From contig JAGBYC010000228.1 in NCBI GenBank assembly GCA_017628935.1, positions 1-8,536 on the forward strand: a stretch of 8,536 nt of DNA, read 5' to 3'. The first letter of the stretch is position 1; each line of letters opens with the position of its first letter. The position numbers were made by a program, and so were the translations under genes. Of this stretch, positions 1 through 3,663 are shown one piece after another. The notes under the pieces were generated by a model. The model was not told where the DNA came from and made no database searches. It saw only the letters and a list, made by a program, of their open reading frames with translations. Source of the stretch: Clostridia bacterium (lineage in GTDB: Bacteria; Bacillota; Clostridia; Christensenellales; Borkfalkiaceae).

Positions 1-71
1 ATTACTATGGCAACTGCTATAAGAGTTCCACCAGTAAGTGACCCGAAAAATGTAAACCCAAAAAAGTCCAT
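1..71 (-). CDS. 5' end of an unidentified gene, hydrophobic N-terminus (partial)
   Basis: Only the first 23 codons are inside the window; they begin MDFFGFTFFGSLTGG and continue TLIAVAIV, so the gene runs off the left edge. The start is supported by an AGGAGG Shine-Dalgarno sequence at 78-83, 6 nt upstream of the ATG, and by a near-consensus promoter at 119-147. The visible peptide is Phe- and Gly-rich and becomes hydrophobic after about residue 10, as expected for a membrane protein's first segment. There is too little sequence to name a family. It is the first gene of its transcript, because a tRNA terminator lies upstream. Confidence 0.7.
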   Translation of the reverse strand, partial: MDFFGFTFFGSLTGGTLIAVAIV

Positions 72-118
72 TTTATTCCTCCTAACTAAACGCACGGTTT
101 AACGCGCACGTCTGCTAC

Positions 119-147
119 AATATATCACACTAAAAAAAAATTGTCAA
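119..147 (-). promoter_or_regulatory. sigma-A promoter of the left-edge gene
   Basis: Read on the minus strand there is a perfect -35 TTGACA (142-147), a 17-nt spacer rich in T, and a -10 TATATT (119-124). Transcription would begin near 112, giving a leader of about 40 nt before the ATG at 71. Confidence 0.85.
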
Positions 148-148
148 C

Positions 149-169
149 TTATATAAGTACCTTATATAA
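149..169. repeat. 9-bp palindrome abutting the -35 box
   Basis: Arms TTATATAAG (149-157) and CTTATATAA (161-169) are perfect inverted repeats separated by 3 nt. The palindrome begins 1 nt upstream of the -35 hexamer of the left-edge gene and lies between it and the tRNA terminator. The position suits an operator or an upstream activator site. As RNA it would be a weak AT-rich hairpin, so a DNA role is the likelier inference. No regulator is encoded in the window. Confidence 0.5.
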
Positions 170-200
170 AAATAAAAAACCTACGCGCGGGCGTAGGTTT
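168..200 (-). terminator. Rho-independent terminator of the tRNA operon
   Basis: A perfect 10-bp stem (177-186 with 191-200) closes a 4-nt GC-rich loop. On the minus strand it is followed by a T-rich tract (TTTATTTTT). It starts only 3 nt past the encoded CCA of tRNA-Cys. Confidence 0.92.
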
Positions 201-202
201 TG

Positions 203-277
203 TGGAGGCGCCACCCGGATTTGAACCGGGGGATAAGGGTTTTGCAGACCCGGGCCTTACCGCTTGGCTATGGCGCC
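203..277 (-). tRNA. tRNA-Cys (GCA)
   Basis: This is a 75-nt gene with the CCA end encoded (203-205). The acceptor stem GGCGCCA pairs with TGGCGCC. The discriminator base is U73, the identity element of cysteine tRNAs. The anticodon loop is CTGCAAA, with anticodon GCA at 243-245. The T-loop is GTTCAAAT-type. It is the last gene of a three-tRNA operon. Confidence 0.97.
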
Positions 278-282
278 AGTTA

Positions 283-358
283 TGGAGCGGGAAACGGGAC
301 TCGGACCCGCGACAACTGCCTTGGCAAGGCAGTGCTCTACCAACTGAGCTACTCCCGC
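283..358 (-). tRNA. tRNA-Gly (GCC)
   Basis: This is a 76-nt gene with CCA encoded (283-285). The acceptor GCGGGAG pairs with TTCCCGC, allowing a G-U pair. The D-arm is AGCTCAGTTGGTAGAGC and the anticodon loop TTGCCAA carries GCC at 323-325. It is 5 nt from tRNA-Cys and 6 nt from tRNA-Val, so the three are certainly cotranscribed. Confidence 0.97.
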
Positions 359-364
359 ATATTA

Positions 365-440
365 TGGTGGGAATTACAGGGCTCGAACCTGTGACATCCT
401 GCTTGTAAGGCAGACGCTCTCCCAACTGAGCTAAACTCCC
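365..440 (-). tRNA. tRNA-Val (TAC)
   Basis: This is a 76-nt gene with CCA encoded (365-367). The acceptor GGGAGTT pairs with AATTCCC, with one G-U pair. The D-arm is AGCTCAGTTGGGAGAGC and the anticodon loop CTTACAA carries UAC at 405-407. It is the first gene of the Val-Gly-Cys operon, directly behind the promoter at 460-488. Confidence 0.97.
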
Positions 441-459
441 ACACGTAAAGTGCCTTAAT

Positions 460-488
460 ACTATACCAAAATACGCTTAAAATTGCAA
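460..488 (-). promoter_or_regulatory. Promoter of the tRNA-Val/Gly/Cys operon
   Basis: On the minus strand there is a -35 TTGCAA (483-488), a 17-nt spacer and a -10 TATAGT (460-465). The predicted start near 453 gives a short 5' leader before tRNA-Val at 440. Confidence 0.88.
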
Positions 489-613
489 GCGTTTTACCCC
501 ATATTTTTTTAAAATTTTAAATTCTTACGTAAAATTTTACTTTTAGCGCTAATTACCTTTTTATATATATTATTATTTGCAAAAAAACTTTTGTTACAAT
601 TTTTATATTTAAA

Positions 614-642
614 TTGTTTTTTTAATTTTTTTGTGTTAAAAT
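614..642 (+). promoter_or_regulatory. Extended -10 promoter of the dehydrogenase gene
   Basis: There is a -35 TTGTTT (614-619), a 17-nt spacer and a -10 TAAAAT (637-642) preceded by TGT, which makes an extended -10. It lies in a very AT-rich divergent intergenic region (441-671) shared with the tRNA promoter. Transcription would start near 649. The Shine-Dalgarno sequence AAAAGGAG lies just upstream of the ATG at 672. The surrounding A/T runs make the exact -35 uncertain. Confidence 0.65.
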
Positions 643-671
643 ATACTTATAACTTATAAAAGGAGATTTTT

Positions 672-1472
672 ATGGGATTTTTAACAGGAAAAACTGCTAT
701 TATTACTGGCGCAGGCTACGCCGTTTTATCTGACGGTAGATGTGGTTCTATCGGTTACGGTATCGCTACTGCTTACGCTAAAGAAGGCGCTAACCTTGTA
801 ATTACAGGTAGAAACGTTTCTAAACTTGAAAAAGCAAAAGAAGAACTTGAAAAGGCTTACGGCATTAAAGTTTTAGCCGTTCAAGCAGACGTTAGCGAAA
901 ATAACGATAACGAAGCAACTACTAAAATGGTTGTTGATAAGGCTATTGAAGCGTTTGGTAGAATTGACGTTTTAATTAATAACGCTCAAGCATCGGCATC
1001 TGGCGTTACTATTGAAAACCATACTACTGAACAATTTAACTTAGCAATGTATTCTGGTTTATACGCTACCTTCTATTATATGAAGGCTTGCTACCCTTAC
1101 CTTAAAGAAACTAAGGGTTCTATTATAAACTTCGCATCTGGTGCTGGCTTATTTGGTAACTACGGTCAATGTTCGTACGCTGCCGCTAAAGAAGGTATTC
1201 GTGGTTTATCACGCGTGGCTGCAACTGAATGGGCTAAAGACGGTATTAATACTAACGTAATTTGCCCACTTGCTTGGACAGCACAACTTGAAAACTTTGA
1301 AAAGGCTTACCCTGACGCGTTTAAGGCTAACGTTAAAATGCCTCCTGCAGGTCACTTTGGCGATAGCGAACTTGAAATTGGTAGAGTTTGCGTTCAACTT
1401 GCTAACCCAGACTTTAAGTATTTAAACGGCGAAACACTTACCCTTGAAGGTGGTATGGGTTTAAGACCATAA
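672..1472 (+). CDS. Short-chain dehydrogenase/reductase, probable NADP-dependent 12-alpha-hydroxysteroid dehydrogenase
   Basis: This 266-aa classical SDR has a Rossmann fold with a Gly-rich cofactor loop at residues 12-30 (TGAG ... SIGYG), N103-N104-A-Q in the NNAG position, catalytic Ser156, and Tyr169/Lys173 in YAAAK with the usual 13-residue Ser-Tyr spacing. Arg47 in ITGRN, just after strand beta-2, favours NADP(H). The stretches NNAQASASG, SGLYATFYYM, GQCSYAAAKEGIRGL and the C-terminal LTLEGGMG match, from memory, the Clostridium 12-alpha-HSDH that interconverts 12-alpha-hydroxy and 12-oxo bile acids in the cytoplasm. The true substrate is inferred. Two oddities stand out: about ten extra residues (YAVLSDGRCG) inside the Gly-rich loop, and CPLAW where most SDRs have a PG motif. 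Codons are strongly optimised (AAC over AAT 14:3), suggesting high expression. It is monocistronic, with its own promoter and terminator. Confidence 0.9.
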   Translation: MGFLTGKTAIITGAGYAVLSDGRCGSIGYGIATAYAKEGANLVITGRNVSKLEKAKEELEKAYGIKVLAVQADVSENNDNEATTKMVVDKAIEAFGRIDVLINNAQASASGVTIENHTTEQFNLAMYSGLYATFYYMKACYPYLKETKGSIINFASGAGLFGNYGQCSYAAAKEGIRGLSRVAATEWAKDGINTNVICPLAWTAQLENFEKAYPDAFKANVKMPPAGHFGDSELEIGRVCVQLANPDFKYLNGETLTLEGGMGLRP

Positions 1473-1494
1473 TTAAATTTTTACAAAAGAAAAT

Positions 1495-1525
1495 CCCCGT
1501 AGGTGAGCCTACGGGGTGATTTTTT
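1495..1525 (+). terminator. Rho-independent terminator of the dehydrogenase gene
   Basis: A perfect 9-bp GC-rich stem, CCCCGTAGG (1495-1503) with CCTACGGGG (1508-1516), closes the loop TGAG and is followed by TGATTTTTT. It lies 23 nt past the stop codon. Confidence 0.93.
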
Positions 1526-1535
1526 AGTAATAAAC

Positions 1536-1566
1536 TTGCCACAGGCAACTTTTTACCCTAAAGGGT
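1536..1566. repeat. Two short hairpins between dehydrogenase terminator and cassette
   Basis: TTGCC-ACA-GGCAA (1536-1548) is followed by C and five Ts, then ACCCT-AA-AGGGT (1555-1566). The arms are 5 bp with 2-3 nt loops, the same style as the hairpin array at 2586-2751 (one array hairpin also has an ACA loop). They may belong to the left end of the accessory cassette, or the first may be a weak backup terminator. Confidence 0.45.
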
Positions 1567-1573
1567 CGTTCTC

Positions 1574-1587
1574 AGTTCAACTCTCTC
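1574..1587 (+). repeat. 14-nt inverted copy of the tmRNA 3' T-arm
   Basis: AGTTCAACTCTCTC occurs here on the plus strand and, on the minus strand, within the T-arm of ssrA (complement of 2812-2825). Bases flanking the match differ: GAG precedes it in tmRNA and CTC precedes it here, so this copy cannot fold as a T-arm. The two copies bracket the IVP/lipoprotein cassette in opposite orientation. Chance cannot be excluded because the motif is simple in composition. Confidence 0.45.
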
Positions 1588-1602
1588 ATTAAACTTACAT
1601 AC

Positions 1603-1641
1603 ATAATAAAAAAGTGAGTAGCGTTTTGCTACTCACTTTTT
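1603..1641 (-). terminator. Terminator of the IVP-lipoprotein operon (bidirectional form)
   Basis: A 9-bp stem GTGAGTAGC (1614-1622) with GCTACTCAC (1628-1636), extended by five A-T pairs, closes a 5-nt loop. On the minus strand it is followed by TTTTTTATTATG, so it terminates transcription arriving from the lipoprotein gene about 100 nt upstream. It has a shorter T tract on the plus strand and could also stop read-through from the dehydrogenase. Confidence 0.85.
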
Positions 1642-1650
1642 AATTGCGAA

Positions 1651-1701
1651 AGAGCAGTGAAAAGGTGTGTAAATCAAGGTAAGAACAGTAAAAAGGTATA
1701 T
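1651..1701. repeat. Imperfect 20-nt direct repeat, 31-bp period
   Basis: AGAGCAGTGAAAAGGTGTGT (1651-1670) and AGAACAGTAAAAAGGTATAT (1682-1701) match at 16 of 20 positions. All four differences are G in the first copy and A in the second. The repeat lies between the lipoprotein stop codon and its terminator, so it is in the 3' untranslated region of that transcript. No function is evident. Confidence 0.4.
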
Positions 1702-1737
1702 TACCATTACTTAGACGGTAGATTGATTTCAAAGAAA

Positions 1738-2193
1738 TTAAAAAAAGGATTTATTATTGTCGATGTATTCTTTTATATTCTTCAATCCGTCATTAAATGA
1801 TAAAAACGTTTTATCTTGATTTTTAAGTTCTGCAACATAATAGAAGGGCGAATCCATATAAATCCAAGTCGAGCATCTTACTGTAATTTTATCACCATCG
1901 CGTATTTCCTCTTTTGTAAGAATTTCACTTAAAGCATCGCAATTATCACCCACCAATTCCAGCCTGATTTCTTTACTTCTTGCTTCGGATGCATCAAAAG
2001 CCGATTTGTCTTCAACGGTAACATACAGATAGATACGATCATCAACTTTTTTATAATAACAAAAAGTGGCGTCGATGGCATAGTAATTGTTTTCATTGCT
2101 AAGATGCTCTCGCATAATTCCGTTATAACCACTACAAGCCGTTATGCTTAACAAAACAGTAATTGAAAGCAGAAATAATACAATTCTTTTCAT
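1738..2193 (-). CDS. Small hypothetical lipoprotein
   Basis: This is a 151-aa protein with a type II signal peptide: MKR, a hydrophobic core at residues 4-16, and a lipobox ITAC with the lipidated Cys at position 20. The mature part is about 130 residues, acidic/basic mixed and Tyr-rich, with alternating hydrophobic strands (YYAIDATFCYY, DRIYLYVTVED, DKITVRCSTW). This suggests a small beta-rich extracytoplasmic domain anchored to the outer face of the membrane. I recognise no family. Its ATG overlaps the stop codon of the upstream IVP gene by ATGA, and its Shine-Dalgarno AAAGGAG lies inside the last IVP codons, so translation is probably coupled. Asn is AAT in 8 of 10 codons, unlike the neighbouring dehydrogenase. 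It has been reading-frame intact for its full length. Confidence 0.82.
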   Translation of the reverse strand: MKRIVLFLLSITVLLSITACSGYNGIMREHLSNENNYYAIDATFCYYKKVDDRIYLYVTVEDKSAFDASEARSKEIRLELVGDNCDALSEILTKEEIRDGDKITVRCSTWIYMDSPFYYVAELKNQDKTFLSFNDGLKNIKEYIDNNKSFF

Positions 2194-2537
2194 TTTGCAT
2201 TCTCCTTTGCAGTATTAATAGAAGCAATCAGCATCCTGCGAAGTGAACCACAATCATGTAGGATGGTTTTAGCTGTTTCTTCGGAAATGATGTTTGCCTT
2301 TTGTGCAATCTCGATCCAATATTCTGTTTCATAACACTCTTTAAGGGATATTTGCAATTTAGCGATAAAATCGGCTTTGCTGTGGGCATACTTTGCCTCT
2401 CTGATATTTGCACCAATGCTTGTTCCGCTACGTTCAAGCTGATTTGCTAAAGAATAATGTCCTTTGATACCGTCGGTTAAATTCAAAATTTTAACCGCAA
2501 ACTCGGTTGATATGTCTGCAAGTTTATTTTCTGCCAT
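2190..2537 (-). CDS. Four-helix bundle protein, 23S rRNA intervening-sequence (IVP/S23) family
   Basis: This is a 115-aa, almost entirely helical protein. The family signature is LERSGTSIGANIREA at residues 35-49, followed by the helix KADFIAKLQISLKECYETEYW. This matches the S23/IVP family, originally found as ORFs in intervening sequences of 23S rRNA and related to Avd of diversity-generating retroelements. Family members are small, oligomeric and basic, with suspected nucleic-acid binding, but the biochemical role of free-standing copies is unknown. I chose the ATG at 2537 because it lies 8 nt from an excellent Shine-Dalgarno; the GTG three codons upstream lies inside that site. It heads a two-gene operon with a lipoprotein, an unexpected partner for a presumed cytoplasmic nucleic-acid binder. 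Asn is AAT in 6 of 7 codons, suggesting horizontal origin. No 23S rRNA is in the window. Confidence 0.9.
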   Translation of the reverse strand: MAENKLADISTEFAVKILNLTDGIKGHYSLANQLERSGTSIGANIREAKYAHSKADFIAKLQISLKECYETEYWIEIAQKANIISEETAKTILHDCGSLRRMLIASINTAKENAK

Positions 2538-2541
2538 TTTT

Positions 2542-2549
2542 ATCACCTC
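2542..2549 (-). promoter_or_regulatory. Shine-Dalgarno site deciding the IVP start
   Basis: GAGGTGAT on the minus strand is an 8-nt match to the 16S anti-SD. Its AGG core lies 8 nt from the ATG at 2537, so the in-frame GTG at 2544-2546, which is part of this site, is not the start. Confidence 0.88.
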
Positions 2550-2557
2550 TTTTATTC

Positions 2558-2586
2558 ATTGTATCACAAAGCCAATAAAAGGTCAA
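2558..2586 (-). promoter_or_regulatory. Promoter of the IVP-lipoprotein operon
   Basis: On the minus strand there is a -35 TTGACC (2581-2586), a 17-nt spacer and a -10 TACAAT (2558-2563). The predicted start near 2551 gives a leader of only about 14 nt, nearly all occupied by the Shine-Dalgarno. The -35 box touches the first linker of the hairpin array at position 2586, so anything bound to the array could contact RNA polymerase here. Confidence 0.88.
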
Positions 2587-2751
2587 TGAAATCGTGCTTT
2601 GCACGATGAAATCCTAGCAAGCTCGGATGAAATCTTCGGCGTGTCGCCTCAGATGAAATTAAATCCGCCTCTCCTAACCCGACGAAGTCGGATTTCATCG
2701 CGTAGCGATTTCATCCGCCACAGGTGGATTTCTTCCGCCAAAGGCGGATTT
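2586..2751. repeat. Array of seven short hairpins joined by ATGAAAT/ATTTCAT linkers
   Basis: A linker ATGAAAT recurs at 2586, 2606, 2627 and 2653, then in reversed sense ATTTCAT at 2692 and 2708, with a variant ATTTCTT at 2728. Between linkers are palindromes of different sequence: 2591-2607 (7-bp stem, TTT loop), 2611-2628 and 2632-2654 (imperfect), 2679-2691 (CCGAC/GTCGG), 2697-2709 (ATCGC/GCGAT), 2713-2729 (with one G-U) and 2735-2747 (CCGCC/GGCGG). Linkers are conserved while stems vary but keep pairing, so structure seems to be maintained. The linker flips orientation near 2670, and AAATCCGCC (2661-2669) is repeated inverted at 2743-2751, so the right half can also fold on itself. It lies between the ssrA terminator and the IVP promoter and is not part of either transcript. 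It is not CRISPR: the units are palindromic, about 20 bp and have no separate spacers. Confidence 0.85.
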
Positions 2752-2756
2752 AGTTG

Positions 2757-2799
2757 AAAAAAGCACACATTTGTCTAACAAGACAATGTGTGCTTTTTT
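2757..2799 (-). terminator. Terminator of ssrA
   Basis: A stem of about 19 bp with one bulged base (2757-2776 against 2781-2799) closes the 4-nt loop AACA. It has six As on one side and six Ts on the other, so it can act on both strands. It starts 1 nt past the tmRNA CCA end, and also shields ssrA from transcription entering from the array side. Confidence 0.93.
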
Positions 2800-2800
2800 C

Positions 2801-3148
2801 TGGTGGAGGTGGAGAGAGTTGAACTCTCGTCTTGATATGGTTAATTGCGCTTTCTACACGCTTAGTTCTGTTTTAAATCCCTTATAATACCGTCTAACGA
2901 ACAAACCCGTATTATCGTGAATTGCTAAATTCTTTTAAATAGCCACAATTAAAACTAAATAAAAGTTCCGCTTTAAATGATGCCCTTTATAAACCAGCGG
3001 CGCTTTTATATCGGACAGCTACTAATTAAGCAGCGTATGCAACACGATTGTTTGCATTTAATTTTAAAGTTCCCGTTTTAACGAAGACTCGGGAGACTTC
3101 GGCGTGCTTACGTCAACCTTCCGTACCAATCAAATCCGGAACACCCCC
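2801..3148 (-). ncRNA. ssrA: Transfer-messenger RNA (tmRNA)
   Basis: This is a 348-nt tmRNA that rescues stalled ribosomes with SmpB. The 5' end GGGGGTG (from 3148) pairs with CACCTCC before A and the encoded CCA. The third pair is G-U, the identity element for alanyl-tRNA synthetase. The T-arm is GAGAG-TTCAACT-CTCTC. Pseudoknot 1 is visible: CGAAG (3097-3101) pairs with CTTCG (3082-3086), and loop TCCCG (3090-3094) pairs with CGGGA (3071-3075). The tag reading frame follows at 3055. The gene lies 10 nt from the smpB stop codon, so it is probably cotranscribed from the smpB promoter and trimmed at its 5' end by RNase P. I see no convincing separate promoter. Confidence 0.97.
3026..3055 (-). 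other. tmRNA proteolysis-tag reading frame
   Basis: Resume codon GCA at 3053-3055 and stop TAA at 3026-3028 encode ANNRVAYAA; with the charged alanine the tag is (A)ANNRVAYAA. Nine codons is the usual clostridial length. The end is YAA rather than the common LAA. The resume codon is about 16 nt after pseudoknot 1. An upstream in-frame AAA could also be considered but would give an unusually long tag. Confidence 0.85.
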
Positions 3149-3158
3149 ACGCTAAAAA

Positions 3159-3605
3159 TTAATATCTACTAATTTCGCGTTCACTTTGACGTTTTATATC
3201 TTTTTGTTTTAACGTTTCTTTTTTATCGTAGGTGTGTTTACCCCTACATACGCCTATATTTACCTTAACTAAACTACCTTCAAAATACACCGAAAGTGGA
3301 ATTAAAGTGAAACCTTTGGCGTTAACTTTGCCTATAAGCTTGTTAATTTCTGCACGGCGAAGAAGTAACTTTCTATCGCGCCTACTGTTACGCGTATTGA
3401 ACGCGCCAACCTTGTCGTACACGGCAATATGCATATTTTTAATAAAAACTTCACCGTTATAAATTTGGCAAAAACTATCTACCAAACTTACCGAATTATT
3501 TCTAACCGACTTAACTTCTGCGCCCTCTAAAACAATGCCCGCAGTATAAGTTTCGTCTATAAAATATTCGTGACGCGCTTTACGATTTTCGCAAACGATT
3601 TTCAT
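3159..3605 (-). CDS. smpB: SsrA-binding protein SmpB
   Basis: This 148-aa protein is the obligate partner of tmRNA: it binds the tRNA-like domain and occupies the empty mRNA channel and A site of stalled ribosomes. Family features seen are NRKARHEYFIDETYTAGIVL at residues 7-26, EGAEVKSVRNNSVSLVDSF (27-46), the NTRNSRRDRKLLLRRAEI stretch (about residues 71-88), then the central LIPLSVYFEGSLVKVNIGVCRGKHTYDKKE. The basic C-terminal tail KQKDIKRQSEREI, which becomes helical in the channel, is complete. The length is normal. The Shine-Dalgarno AAAGGAGG sits 10 nt from the ATG. It lies 10 nt upstream of ssrA and 47 nt downstream of rnr, so the three gene products act together in ribosome rescue and mRNA decay. 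Confidence 0.97.
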   Translation of the reverse strand: MKIVCENRKARHEYFIDETYTAGIVLEGAEVKSVRNNSVSLVDSFCQIYNGEVFIKNMHIAVYDKVGAFNTRNSRRDRKLLLRRAEINKLIGKVNAKGFTLIPLSVYFEGSLVKVNIGVCRGKHTYDKKETLKQKDIKRQSEREISRY

Positions 3606-3634
3606 ATACCACGAACCTCCTTTTAGTTTAATTT

Positions 3635-3663
3635 ATTTTAGCACAATAATTTTTAACCGTCAA
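3635..3663 (-). promoter_or_regulatory. Promoter of smpB-ssrA, overlapping the end of rnr
   Basis: On the minus strand there is a -35 TTGACG (3658-3663), a 17-nt spacer and a -10 TAAAAT (3635-3640) preceded by TGC (extended -10). The -35 box lies within the last coding codons of rnr, so smpB and tmRNA can be made independently of RNase R. Confidence 0.82.

Noticed and set aside
162..425. Protein-coding ORFs across 162-425 on both strands
   Set aside because: They are translations of three well-formed tRNA genes; no ribosome binding sites.
1651..2537. Diversity-generating retroelement
   Set aside because: No reverse transcriptase, no target gene with a variable repeat, and the G/A repeat is only 20 nt; the four-helix-bundle protein alone is not evidence.
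2538..2546. GTG start at 2546 for the IVP gene
   Set aside because: The GTG is part of the Shine-Dalgarno site that serves the ATG at 2537.
2586..2751. CRISPR array
   Set aside because: Unit length is about 20 nt, the variable parts are themselves palindromic, the linker is only 7 nt and changes orientation, and there are no cas genes.
3149..3200. Separate promoter for ssrA inside the smpB 3' end
   Set aside because: Only AT-rich -10-like strings without a matching -35; the smpB promoter 10 nt plus one gene upstream suffices.
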